The notes under the pieces are model-generated. The model made no database searches. It saw nothing but the letters and a program-made list of their open reading frames with translations, and was not told the origin of the DNA. Shown piece by piece: positions 34,177 to 42,318 of a stretch of 64,000 nt of DNA (position 1 is its first letter; the number at the start of each line of letters is the position of its first letter). Both the position numbers and the translations under genes were made by a program. The DNA comes from Paenibacillus mucilaginosus 3016 (GTDB lineage Bacteria > Bacillota > Bacilli > Paenibacillales > NBRC-103111), in contig NC_016935.1 of NCBI RefSeq assembly GCF_000250655.1, positions 3,366,001 to 3,430,000 of the forward strand, given 5' to 3'.

Positions 34177-34254
34177 TGTCGCAATTCTTCTAGTTCTGCC
34201 GCAATTCTTCTAGTTTTGTCGGGGTGGCAGGAAATGGTTTGCGGAGCGTAGAAA
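34177..34254 (+). promoter_or_regulatory. spoIIA promoter region: three phased 0A-like boxes and a SigH promoter
   Basis: A 20-base unit occurs twice (34177-34196 and 34197-34216, two differences) and its first bases recur at 34217. Each unit starts TGTCG or TGCCG (TGTCGCA, TGCCGCA, TGTCGGG), close to the 0A box TGTCGAA, spaced exactly 20 bases. Right after comes GCAGGAAAT (34227-34235), a 12-base spacer and GTAGAAACA (34248-34256), a SigH-type promoter. spoIIA is a SigH and Spo0A~P target in B. subtilis. Confidence 0.55.
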
Positions 34255-34289
34255 CAGTTGGCTATGAACCCAGAAGGAGTTGAAGCCGC

Positions 34290-34643
34290 TTGAGTCTGCA
34301 GATCGAACTGGAGCATCACCGCAAAACGCTGATTGTGCGTCTGAACGGAGAGCTGGATCACCATACGGCCGACGCGGTCAAGACGAAGATGGAAGAAGCC
34401 ATTCTGAGAGGGAATGTCTCGCATATCATTCTCAGCCTGAAAGACCTGAGCTTCATGGACAGCTCGGGGCTCGGCGTTATCCTTGGCAGATACAAGCTGA
34501 TTACGGCCAAGGGCGGCCGCATGGTCGTGTGCGACGTCAATCCTGCCGTCTACCGGCTCTTCGAGATGTCGGGGCTGTTCAAGATCGTATCCGTCGAAGA
34601 TGACGAGAGCAGGGCGCTGCAAAGTCTGGAGGTGGCATTATGA
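34290..34643 (+). CDS. spoIIAA: anti-anti-sigma factor SpoIIAA
   Basis: The STAS-domain partner switch that frees SigF from SpoIIAB when unphosphorylated. The 117-residue protein has the phospho-acceptor Ser in the [17 protein letters not shown] helix. TTG start at 34290 with AAGGAG (34273-34278) upstream. The stop overlaps spoIIAB by ATGA. Confidence 0.95.
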   Translation: MSLQIELEHHRKTLIVRLNGELDHHTADAVKTKMEEAILRGNVSHIILSLKDLSFMDSSGLGVILGRYKLITAKGGRMVVCDVNPAVYRLFEMSGLFKIVSVEDDESRALQSLEVAL

Positions 34644-35086
34644 GCGAACGCAATTTCATGACATTGAAATTCGCCAGCCGCTCCGAGAACGAATCGTTCG
34701 CACGGGTGACCGTCGCCGCCTTCGTCTCCCAGCTCGATCCGACGCTTGATGAGCTGACGGATATCAAGACCGTTGTGTCCGAGGCCGTCACGAACTCCAT
34801 CATCCACGGCTACGACAACCGTCCCGACGGGATTGTCACGATCTTCGCCGAGATTGAGGGAGACACGGTGATGATTCAGGTGGAGGATCAGGGAAGCGGC
34901 ATCGAGGATCTGGACCTGGCGAAGCAGCCGCTTTACACGTCGAAGCCGGAGCTGGAGCGCTCCGGGATGGGGTTTACGATTATGGAGAATTTCATGGACG
35001 AGGTGGATGTCGTCTCTACCCCTTCCAAGGGGACCGTCATCAAGATGAAGAAGCGAATCGAATCGAAAAAAGCCTTATTCAATTAG
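34640..35086 (+). CDS. spoIIAB: anti-sigma F factor and kinase SpoIIAB
   Basis: A 148-residue GHKL-fold kinase that binds SigF and phosphorylates SpoIIAA. N-box segment [22 protein letters not shown]-box [11 protein letters not shown], and the G2 segment [16 protein letters not shown] are present. It overlaps spoIIAA by four bases; sigF follows by 12 bases, so one operon with the SigH promoter upstream. Confidence 0.96.
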   Translation: MSERNFMTLKFASRSENESFARVTVAAFVSQLDPTLDELTDIKTVVSEAVTNSIIHGYDNRPDGIVTIFAEIEGDTVMIQVEDQGSGIEDLDLAKQPLYTSKPELERSGMGFTIMENFMDEVDVVSTPSKGTVIKMKKRIESKKALFN

Positions 35087-35098
35087 GGGTCTGATCTC

Positions 35099-35854
35099 AT
35101 GGATGTGGATTTGAAGAAAGCCTCGCATACCTATTTGGACGATACCGAAGTCAAACGGCTGATCGCGCTCAGCCAATCGGGAGACTCTCTGGCCAGAGAG
35201 ACGCTCGTGAACTGCAATATCCGGCTGGTCTGGTCGGTCGTGCAGCGGTTTCTGAACCGCGGATACGAAGCCGAGGACTTGTTCCAGATCGGCTGCATCG
35301 GGCTTCTGAAATCAGTTGACAAGTTTGATCTGTCCTATGACGTCAAGTTCTCCACGTATGCCGTGCCGATGATCATCGGCGAAATCCAGCGGTTCCTGCG
35401 GGATGACGGCACCCTGAAGGTGTCCCGCTCGCTGAAGGAGCTGGCGAACAAGATCCGCAAGACGCGCGACGAGCTCTCGAAGACGCTCGGGCGCCTGCCC
35501 ACGATCTCGGAGGTGGCTGAGGAGCTCGGCATCACGCCGGAGGATGTCGTGTTCGCCCAGGAAGCGAACAAGCCGCTGTCTTCCATTCATGAGACGGTAT
35601 TCGAGAACGACGGCGATCCCATCACCCTCATGGATCAGATTGCGGACGATACGCAGGACAAATGGTTCGACAAGCTCGCGCTGAACGAAGCCATCGGATC
35701 CCTCAGCGAGAGGGAGCGGCTGATCGTCTACCTCCGGTACTTCAGGGATCAGACCCAGTCGGAGGTGGCCAGCCGCCTCGGCATCTCGCAGGTCCAGGTG
35801 TCGAGGCTCGAGAAAAAAATTCTGCAGTCCATCAAGAATCAGATTGCCCAGTGA
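35099..35854 (+). CDS. sigF: RNA polymerase sigma factor SigF
   Basis: The first forespore-specific sigma factor, held inactive by SpoIIAB until after septation. The 251-residue protein shows region 2 (EDLFQIGCIGLLKSVDKFD and FSTYAVPMIIGEIQRFLRD), region 3 and the region 4 helix-turn-helix QSEVASRLGISQVQVSRLEKK. Start ATG at 35099 with AGGGG upstream. Close to SigG in sequence type, but the spoIIAA-spoIIAB context fixes the identity. Confidence 0.96.
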   Translation: MDVDLKKASHTYLDDTEVKRLIALSQSGDSLARETLVNCNIRLVWSVVQRFLNRGYEAEDLFQIGCIGLLKSVDKFDLSYDVKFSTYAVPMIIGEIQRFLRDDGTLKVSRSLKELANKIRKTRDELSKTLGRLPTISEVAEELGITPEDVVFAQEANKPLSSIHETVFENDGDPITLMDQIADDTQDKWFDKLALNEAIGSLSERERLIVYLRYFRDQTQSEVASRLGISQVQVSRLEKKILQSIKNQIAQ

Positions 35855-35893
35855 CCGGAGCGAAGAGCGCATCATGCAATCTCCGAGAATACC

Positions 35894-35935
35894 CCAAAGA
35901 ACCGCTGTACCCAAGGGGGGACGGCGGTTCTTTGG
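35894..35935. terminator. hairpin between sigF and the convergent DUF378 gene
   Basis: CCAAAGAACCGC (35894-35905) pairs with GCGGTTCTTTGG (35924-35935). No long T-run on either side; the convergent gene arrangement supports a terminator role. Confidence 0.5.
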
Positions 35936-35991
35936 CGTTGCAGCAGGGACGGAGCCCGCCCGGCTGCCGGTATCCCGCTGCAGCCGGAAGA

Positions 35992-36201
35992 CTATCTGGC
36001 ACGGGAATCCTCGCGGAACAGCAGCTTCGTGCAGTAGAGTCCGGCCAGTCCCACAAGCGAATATACGATTCTCGCGATGCCAGAGGATTCGCGGTGCGCG
36101 TCTCCGCCTAGAATGGCGGACACGAGATCCCACTCAAACAAGCCGACGAGCAGCCAGTTTAAGGCCCCGACAATCACAAGGGTAAGAAACAATTTTTCCA
36201 C
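35992..36201 (-). CDS. DUF378 membrane protein
   Basis: A 69-residue protein with two membrane segments (LFLTLVIVGALNWLLVGLF and IARIVYSLVGLAGLYCTKLL), the DUF378 pattern including GALNWLLVG. GTG start at 36201 on the minus strand with AAGGAAGGTG upstream. It interrupts the sigF-spoVAA order and is transcribed against both. Function unknown. Confidence 0.75.
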   Translation of the reverse strand: MEKLFLTLVIVGALNWLLVGLFEWDLVSAILGGDAHRESSGIARIVYSLVGLAGLYCTKLLFREDSRAR

Positions 36202-36391
36202 AGTATGACACCTTCCTTGGAAGCGTAATGGTGTTCGGGTTATGCTTACGTTTACTTTTCGCAGAGGAAGAAGCTGCTATACGGAGGAGCAGACGCCACT
36301 TTTTGGCAGGAAGGGTTACGGTTATGCGGCCGCCGAAGGGGCTCATACTACGGATAACTAGCATAAAGCCTGGCAAGGGAGGAAATCTGCG

Positions 36392-37039
36392 ATGCGTCCA
36401 GCTTCGGTGCCGTCTCTCTATATCCGTCTGCGGAAAAACCGGAGAATCGGGCGCGGCGAGCCGATCCGGCTCGGGCATGTCGCCCAGATTCTTCTCACCG
36501 GGCTGGACTCCGAGGAGGAGCTGAAGGACGTGGTGCTCTACGAGCCGCGGGAAGCGGACGGCTCTGTCGTCCTCGTCGACATGATGCTCATCGTGCGGAA
36601 GGTGAAGTCGCGCTTTCCGGAGCTTGCCATCGAATACTTCGGAGAGCCGCATACGCTGGTGGAGATCGGGGGGAAGGTCAAGCCGCCGAACCTGCTGCTG
36701 CTGGTCCTTGTATGGCTGCTGCTCTTCGTGGGCTCGGGCCTTGCGATCATGAACTTCCATGCAGACGTCAGTATGGCACAGGTGCACCAGCACATCTACA
36801 AGCTGCTGACGGGCAGGGAGTCCGCCCATCCGCTGCTTCTGCAGATTCCCTACTCTCTTGGGATCGGTATCGGGATGATCGTGTTCTTCAACCATCTGTT
36901 CAAGAAGAAGTTCAATGAGGAACCGAGTCCCCTTGAAGTGGAAATGTTCATGTATCAGGAGAATGTCAATCATTACGTCATTACCGAGGAGTACCACCGG
37001 ATTCATGCGGAAGCCGTGAGAAGGGAGGAGGGGGATTGA
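36392..37039 (+). CDS. spoVAA: stage V sporulation protein AA
   Basis: A 215-residue protein with a soluble N-terminal half (residues 1-100) and two membrane segments (LLLLVLVWLLLFVGSGLAIM and IPYSLGIGIGMIVFFNHLF), as in SpoVAA, part of the spoVA set tied to dipicolinic acid movement in spores. GGGAGG precedes the ATG at 36392. The stop overlaps spoVAB. Confidence 0.9.
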   Translation: MRPASVPSLYIRLRKNRRIGRGEPIRLGHVAQILLTGLDSEEELKDVVLYEPREADGSVVLVDMMLIVRKVKSRFPELAIEYFGEPHTLVEIGGKVKPPNLLLLVLVWLLLFVGSGLAIMNFHADVSMAQVHQHIYKLLTGRESAHPLLLQIPYSLGIGIGMIVFFNHLFKKKFNEEPSPLEVEMFMYQENVNHYVITEEYHRIHAEAVRREEGD

Positions 37040-37461
37040 GCGAGGTGCTGGCATGGGCCGTCCTCGGGTTCGTGGGCCTTGCGGGAGGGCTTGCCGTGGG
37101 AAGCGGTCTGGTGGCTTTCCTCGTGGTGCTCGACATTATCCCCCGGCTGGCCCAGATTACGCGCTCCTATTACAGGATCCGCTGGTACGAAGGGGCGGTC
37201 ATTCTGGGAGCCCTGTTTTTCACGCTGACGGATTTTTTTGAATGGGAATACGGGCTGTTCCCGCTGGCCTCATCGCTCTTCGGGTTGTTCTCGGGGTGCT
37301 TCATCGGGATGCTGGCGGCCGCGCTCACCGAGGTGATCAACGTGCTGCCTATTCTGGCCAAGCGGATCGGGATGGAGCGATATATCATCTGGCTGCTCAT
37401 GGCCATGATTCTCGGGAAGGTGCTCGGCTCCATGGTCGATTGGCTCGGCGTCATCGGGTGA
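37036..37461 (+). CDS. spoVAB: stage V sporulation protein AB
   Basis: A 141-residue polytopic membrane protein with about four segments, beginning LAWAVLGFVGLAGGLAVGSGL; matches SpoVAB in size and location. TTG start at 37036, overlapping the spoVAA stop by four bases, with GGGAGGAGGGGG upstream. In B. subtilis spoVAC, AD, AEB and AEA follow; here the next gene is spoVAF. Confidence 0.88.
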   Translation: MSEVLAWAVLGFVGLAGGLAVGSGLVAFLVVLDIIPRLAQITRSYYRIRWYEGAVILGALFFTLTDFFEWEYGLFPLASSLFGLFSGCFIGMLAAALTEVINVLPILAKRIGMERYIIWLLMAMILGKVLGSMVDWLGVIG

Positions 37462-37535
37462 ATAACAGGGTCGTGAAGAGCCCATGGATCGGATAGAGGA
37501 CTACAGACAGGACAGACACAGGAGGTGCTTGAGCA

Positions 37536-39503
37536 ATGCAGAAGCAGTTGAAGCGGGCCAAATTGATCAAGAGCATTCCGCTGCGCAGGGAGGATCACGT
37601 AGAGGCGCACACCGAGCCGGAAGAGGAGCGGGACGAGCATCTGAAGGAGCAGCTGAAAGAAGAGCTTGAAGCGAAGCTGGAGGAGATCAAGGAGCAAAGC
37701 CTGGCGGCGAAGCCGGCCCGGACCGGGCTCAAAAGTCCCGGGGCCCAGAAGAAGGACCTCGAGAAGCTCGAGATCGATACGGAAGGGAATATCATCCACG
37801 CCCACCGCCGCGAGCCGGAGAAGAAGGAAGTGAAGAAAGATAGCCGGGGCATCAAGCCGGGCGAGAAGAACGACAAATCGCTCAAGGCCCAAAAAAAGCT
37901 GACCCCGCGCGAGGAGGAGCTCAAGGAAGCGGACGTGATCCCGAAGACCTTCGAGGAACTGAAGCGGGCGCTCGAAGAGCAGGTCGGGCTGAACAAAAGC
38001 TTCGACGTCATCTTCCGCGAGATGGTGTTCGGGGGGCAGAAGACCGGGATCTTCTACTTCAACGGCTTCGCCAAGGATACGGCGCTGATCTCGGTGCTCG
38101 AGCGGCTGTCCTATGCGGATTACGGGCAGGACCGGCGCCATGGGGCGTTCGACGAGAGAGAGGACCTGGGAGAACGGCGCAGGGCCGGTAAGGAAGCCGG
38201 GGATGCGCAGGGCCAAGGCGATGCGGAGAAAAAGGACGGGAAGCTGGGCGGGCTCGCCGTCATTGACCTGTTCGACGAAGCGTTGATTCCGCATATCCAG
38301 GTCGAGAAGGCCGCAAAGCTCAGCAAGGTGATCGATGCGGTCAGTGCCGGCGGCTCGGCGTTCTTCTTCGAAGGCCATTCGGAAGCGATCTGCGTGGACG
38401 CCAAGAGCTTCCCGGCCCGCAGCACCGAAGAGCCGGACCTCGAACGCGTCGTGCGCGGTTCGCGCGACGGCTTCGTCGAGACGCTCATGACCAATGTCAC
38501 GCTGGTCCGCCGCCGGGTCCGGGATCCCCGCCTGAAGCTGGAGCTCACGAAGGTGGGTCAGCGCACGAAGAGCGATGTCTGTATCGCCTATATCTCGGAT
38601 ATCTGCGATATGGAGCTGGTGGAGGCCGTGAAGGATAAAATCCAGGCCGTGGAGGTCGACGGCCTGCCGCTGGCAGAGAAGCAGCTGGAGGAGGCGATTG
38701 TCGGGAGGGGATGGAATCCGTACCCGATGGTCCGGTATTCGGAGCGGCCGGACGTGGTATCCGCCCACCTGCTCGAAGGGCATGTGATCGTCATGGTCGA
38801 TACGTCCCCGTCGGTCATGATCATTCCGACGACGTTCTTCCACCATGTGCAGCACGCCGAAGAATACAGGCAGACCCCGATTGTGGGCTCTTATCTGCGC
38901 TGGGTGCGGTTCCTCGGGATCGCTGCGTCGATCTTCCTGCTTCCCCTCTGGTACCTTGTCGTCTCCTCTCCGGAGCTCAAACCTGTAGGCCTCGAGTTCG
39001 TCGGGCCGCAGCAGGAAGGGCTCATTCCGCTGCTGGGGCAGTTTCTGATCGCCGAGCTCGGTATCGACCTCATGCGGATGGCGGCCGTGCATACGCCGAC
39101 GCCGCTGGCTACCGCGATGGGCCTGGTCGCTGCGATCCTGATCGGGGATATTGCAGTGAAGACGGGGCTGTTCGTCAACGAGGTTATCATGTACCTGGCC
39201 GTAGCGGCGGTCGGTACGTTCGCCACCCCGAGCTATGAGCTTTCGCTGGCGAACCGGATCTCCAGGCTGGGCCTGCTCCTCGCCGCCGCCATCTTCCGGG
39301 TGCCGGGCTTCGTGCTCGCCTCCACATTCCTGGTGGTGTTCCTGTCGGTGCAGCGCTCTTACAACACGCCGTACATGTGGCCGTTCATTCCGTTCAATCT
39401 GAAGGCGATGGTAGACATTATGGTGCGCCGCCCGTTCCTCTCGATGAAGACGCGCATGAGCCTTACGAAGACGACGGACCGGACGCGGCAGCCCGTACGG
39501 TAA
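37536..39503 (+). CDS. spoVAF: SpoVAF/GerA-type spore membrane protein with long charged N-terminal extension
   Basis: A 655-residue GerA-family protein. Residues of about 1-135 are a Lys/Glu-rich, coil-forming region absent from the roughly 490-residue B. subtilis SpoVAF. Residues 145-420 form the soluble domain (GLNKSFDVIFREMVFGG, IVGRGWNPYPMVRYSERPDVV, VDTSPSVMIIPTTFFHH), broken by a hydrophilic insertion at about 198-238. About five membrane segments follow. GGAGGTG precedes the ATG. It lies after spoVAB and before lysA, the classic place of spoVAF. Confidence 0.88.
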   Translation: MQKQLKRAKLIKSIPLRREDHVEAHTEPEEERDEHLKEQLKEELEAKLEEIKEQSLAAKPARTGLKSPGAQKKDLEKLEIDTEGNIIHAHRREPEKKEVKKDSRGIKPGEKNDKSLKAQKKLTPREEELKEADVIPKTFEELKRALEEQVGLNKSFDVIFREMVFGGQKTGIFYFNGFAKDTALISVLERLSYADYGQDRRHGAFDEREDLGERRRAGKEAGDAQGQGDAEKKDGKLGGLAVIDLFDEALIPHIQVEKAAKLSKVIDAVSAGGSAFFFEGHSEAICVDAKSFPARSTEEPDLERVVRGSRDGFVETLMTNVTLVRRRVRDPRLKLELTKVGQRTKSDVCIAYISDICDMELVEAVKDKIQAVEVDGLPLAEKQLEEAIVGRGWNPYPMVRYSERPDVVSAHLLEGHVIVMVDTSPSVMIIPTTFFHHVQHAEEYRQTPIVGSYLRWVRFLGIAASIFLLPLWYLVVSSPELKPVGLEFVGPQQEGLIPLLGQFLIAELGIDLMRMAAVHTPTPLATAMGLVAAILIGDIAVKTGLFVNEVIMYLAVAAVGTFATPSYELSLANRISRLGLLLAAAIFRVPGFVLASTFLVVFLSVQRSYNTPYMWPFIPFNLKAMVDIMVRRPFLSMKTRMSLTKTTDRTRQPVR

Positions 39504-39580
39504 GCGGGAGCGGGGACTGCTGGACGCCTCCATCGCAGGTTTGGTTTATACAGCGGTACGGCAGCACGGCTGCACGGCAG

Positions 39581-39606
39581 AGAGTCCCGGCAAGGGGCTC
39601 TTTTTG
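39581..39606 (+). terminator. intrinsic terminator of the spoVA unit
   Basis: AGAG-CCC (39581-39588) pairs with GGG-CTCT (39594-39601) with one unpaired position, then five T. Confidence 0.6.
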
Positions 39607-39677
39607 CTTATACAGAAAAATGCCGATCCGGCACGCCCTCCACCGGGAAAACGGCAAAAAGCGGATGATCTTAGCTG

Positions 39678-39706
39678 TTGTCATCCCCGGGGACATATGG
39701 TACTTT
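39678..39706 (+). promoter_or_regulatory. possible lysA promoter
   Basis: TTGTCA (39678-39683), a 17-base spacer, TGG-TACTTT (-10 at 39701-39706, with an extended TG). The -10 is poor. A CCGCC/GGCGG hairpin (39759-39773) lies in the leader. No lysine riboswitch was seen. Confidence 0.35.
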
Positions 39707-39806
39707 AAATGTAATGTAAAACGATAGGACTATTATTTTATTATCCATAGGCATCCTCCGCCCCCCAAGGCGGACGGTTTTCAAGGGGAAGAAGGGGCAG
39801 GGCACG

Positions 39807-41141
39807 ATGTATCTACACGGCACAAGCAAAATCAATGGGCAAGGACATTTGGAGATCGGCGGCTGCGACACGGTGGAGCTGGCCGCGCAGTGGGGCACTC
39901 CCCTGTATGTCATGGATGAAGAGCTGATCCGTCAGCGCTGCCGCGAATTCGTGGACGCCTTCCGGGCATCGGGTCTGCCGTTTCAGGTGGCCTATGCCAG
40001 CAAAGCCTTCTGCGTCATGGCCATGTGCCGGATCGTGGAGGAAGAGGGCATGTCGCTCGACGTCGTCTCGGACGGCGAACTGTACACCGCGCTGCAGGCG
40101 GGTTTTCCGGCGGAGCGGATTCACTTCCACGGCAACAACAAGACGCCGCAGGAGCTCGAGATGGCGGTTGACGCCAGAATCGGCTGCATCGTCGTCGATA
40201 ATTTCGTAGAGCTTGCGATGCTGAACGCCATCGCCGGCGAGAAGAAGCAGCGGATGAAGATCCTGCTGCGGATCACGCCGGGGGTCGACGCGCATACGCA
40301 TGAATTCATATCGACCGGACAGGAAGATTCCAAGTTCGGCTTCGACCTCGGCAACGGGGCCGCCAAGCAGGCGGTGGAGACGGCCTCGGCACTGCCGCAC
40401 GTCGAGCTGCTGGGCATTCATTCCCACATCGGATCGCAGATCTTCGAGGTCGGCGGCTTCGAGCTGGCCGTGGACAAGATCACGAACTTCGCGGTAACCA
40501 TGCGTGAGGAGCTCGGCGTTCTCTTCCCGGTCATCAACCTCGGCGGCGGCTTTGGCATCCGCTACGTCGACGGCGATACGCCGCTTCCCGTAGCGGAGTA
40601 TGTCCGCGCCATTACGGATGCGGTGAAGTCGACGTTCGGCCGGCACGGCTACCCGCTGCCGGAGATCTGGACCGAGCCGGGCCGCAGCATTGTCGGCGAG
40701 GCCGGCACGACGCTGTATACGGTCGGCACGTACAAGGATATTCCGGGGGTGCGCAAGTACGTTGCCGTGGACGGCGGGATGACGGACAATCCGCGTCCGG
40801 CCTTATACGGCGCCAAGTATGAAGCGCTGCTTGCCAACCGGGCGAACGATGCTTCGGAAGAGACGGTCTCCATCGCCGGCAAGTGCTGCGAAAGCGGCGA
40901 CATGCTGATCTGGGACGTGGAGCTGCCGGCGGTGAAGTCGGGCGATGTGCTTGCCGTGGGCAGCACGGGCGCCTACAACTATGCGATGGCGAGCAACTAT
41001 AACCGGCTCCGCCGTCCCGCGGTCGTCTTCGTCAAGGACGGCCGGGCGGAAGTCGTCGTGAAGCGCGAGACCTTCGAGAACCTCGTCGGCAATGACGTGA
41101 TTCCGGAGCGTCTTCAGCGTCCGGTGGTGAAGAGCCTCTAA
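39807..41141 (+). CDS. lysA: diaminopimelate decarboxylase
   Basis: The PLP-dependent last step of lysine synthesis, meso-diaminopimelate to L-lysine. The 444-residue protein has the PLP lysine in QVAYASKAFCVMA, the Gly-rich phosphate site INLGGGFGIRY, EPGRSIVGEAG, and the catalytic Cys-Glu pair CCESGDML with the VAVDGGMTDNPRPALY segment. GAAGAAGGGG precedes the ATG. The adjacency spoVAF-lysA-ppiB is that of B. subtilis. Confidence 0.96.
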   Translation: MYLHGTSKINGQGHLEIGGCDTVELAAQWGTPLYVMDEELIRQRCREFVDAFRASGLPFQVAYASKAFCVMAMCRIVEEEGMSLDVVSDGELYTALQAGFPAERIHFHGNNKTPQELEMAVDARIGCIVVDNFVELAMLNAIAGEKKQRMKILLRITPGVDAHTHEFISTGQEDSKFGFDLGNGAAKQAVETASALPHVELLGIHSHIGSQIFEVGGFELAVDKITNFAVTMREELGVLFPVINLGGGFGIRYVDGDTPLPVAEYVRAITDAVKSTFGRHGYPLPEIWTEPGRSIVGEAGTTLYTVGTYKDIPGVRKYVAVDGGMTDNPRPALYGAKYEALLANRANDASEETVSIAGKCCESGDMLIWDVELPAVKSGDVLAVGSTGAYNYAMASNYNRLRRPAVVFVKDGRAEVVVKRETFENLVGNDVIPERLQRPVVKSL

Positions 41142-41150
41142 ACGCGGAGG

Positions 41151-41188
41151 GACCGGGCCGTACCCTGATTTAGCAGGGGCGGCCGGTC
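41151..41188 (+). terminator. intrinsic terminator of lysA
   Basis: GACCGG, CCG and CCCTG (41151-41167) pair with CAGGG, CGG and CCGGTC (41174-41188), then TATTTG. Stable stem, short T-run. Confidence 0.65.
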
Positions 41189-41191
41189 TAT

Positions 41192-41220
41192 TTGTGCAAG
41201 AGCCCGTTTCATAGTAGAAT
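41192..41220 (+). promoter_or_regulatory. SigA promoter of ppiB
   Basis: TTGTGC (41192-41197), a 17-base spacer, TAGAAT (41215-41220), 66 bases before the ppiB start and just after the lysA terminator. Confidence 0.6.
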
Positions 41221-41286
41221 AGAGAAGATCGGCCGGCAATCCTTGCGGCCACCATAATGGACAAGAATCTAAGGAGTGTACATATC

Positions 41287-41718
41287 ATGGCTAAACAAGC
41301 GATTATCAAGATGGCAGACGGCAACGAAATCGTACTCGACCTGTTCGAGAATGACGCACCGAACACGGTGGCCAACTTCGAGAAGCTGGCGAACTCCGGC
41401 TTCTATAACGGCATTCCGTTCCACCGCGTCATTCCGGGCTTTGTAGCTCAAGGCGGCTGCCCACACGGTACCGGTACAGGCGGTCCCGGCTATACGATCA
41501 ACTGCGAGATCAACCCGAACAAGCATGAGCGCGGAACGCTGGCCATGGCTCACGCCGGCCGCAACACGGGCGGAAGCCAGTTCTACATCTGCTACGCGCC
41601 GCAGCCTCATCTTGACGGCCAGCACACGGTGTTCGGCAAAGTCGTGAAGGGCATGGAGCATGTGGACGCGTTCAAGGGACGCGAGAAGATGGAAACCGTG
41701 CAGGTCGTGGAAGCGTAA
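41287..41718 (+). CDS. ppiB: peptidyl-prolyl cis-trans isomerase (cyclophilin) PpiB
   Basis: A 143-residue cytosolic cyclophilin with the complete core: [16 protein letters not shown] (catalytic Arg), [20 protein letters not shown] and [15 protein letters not shown]. The ATG at 41287 follows AAGGAG (41270-41275); an in-frame start at 41257 lacks support. Own promoter upstream. Confidence 0.95.
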   Translation: MAKQAIIKMADGNEIVLDLFENDAPNTVANFEKLANSGFYNGIPFHRVIPGFVAQGGCPHGTGTGGPGYTINCEINPNKHERGTLAMAHAGRNTGGSQFYICYAPQPHLDGQHTVFGKVVKGMEHVDAFKGREKMETVQVVEA

Positions 41719-41751
41719 GCTTGCGGCTCAGCAGTTAATTTCAATAGCTTG

Positions 41752-41916
41752 AACCTTCGGGGCAGGGTGAAATTCCCTACCGGCGGTGATGGACGGCTCA
41801 CGAGTTGAGCCGCCCTCAGTCCGTGACCCGCGCATCTTCATTTCCTGGCGGAAAGGAAGATGCCGGTGGACTCGGTGCAATTCCGAGACCGACAGTATAG
41901 TCTGGATGGGAGAAGG
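41752..41916 (+). ncRNA. FMN riboswitch (RFN element)
   Basis: The conserved core is present in order: TTCGGGGCAGGG, CCCTACCGGCGGTGAT, the variable GGCTCA/TGAGCC stem, AGTCCGTGACCCGC, a GGAAGATG-closed stem, GGTGGACTCGGTG, ATTCCGAGACCGACAGT, ending GGATGGGAGAAGG. It lies upstream of ribD and senses FMN to switch off the rib operon. The linker to ribD is about 400 bases and holds a terminator near its end. Confidence 0.95.
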
Positions 41917-42176
41917 GGAAGCGAAACGGATCGAATGTCCGGTCCGGGAAGAGCAAGCCAGGCGGGCGAGTCCCGTTCGAGCCTTGCTGTCCGCTGACGT
42001 GCGTTCATGACGCATCGTCTGTTCGGGCGCAGGCAGGAACAGGGAGCGGTGTGTCCGGCGGAGCTCTTGCCGTGATCGGGAGTAGCTTAATCCAAGCTTT
42101 CACATGCGACTACGGGTGTTTTACCCGGAAGGCGCGTGTACTTTCGCACATCCGATTTCGCTCTACCGCGATTCCT

Positions 42177-42212
42177 TTGGCCCCTTTTTGCTTCGGCAAA
42201 CAGGGGCCTTTG
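42177..42212 (+). terminator. expression-platform terminator of the FMN riboswitch
   Basis: GGCCCC (42179-42184) and TTTTTGC pair with GCAAACA and GGGGCC (42203-42208) around a TTCG tetraloop, with one mismatch; TTTG follows. It lies about 260 bases after the riboswitch and 107 before ribD. Confidence 0.6.
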
Positions 42213-42318
42213 TGCGTTTACCGGGAAGAATACCGGAGTAGGCGCGGAGCGGCCGAACGGGATGAACCGAAGCCCGGCGGCTGCTCCCGCAGGAACGACG
42301 GGGGAGGAGTGGAATGGG

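Noticed and set aside
42136..42318. N-terminal extension of RibD by 61 codons
   Set aside because: It would run through the riboswitch terminator and has no ribosome site; the ATG at 42319 has a good one and gives the family length.
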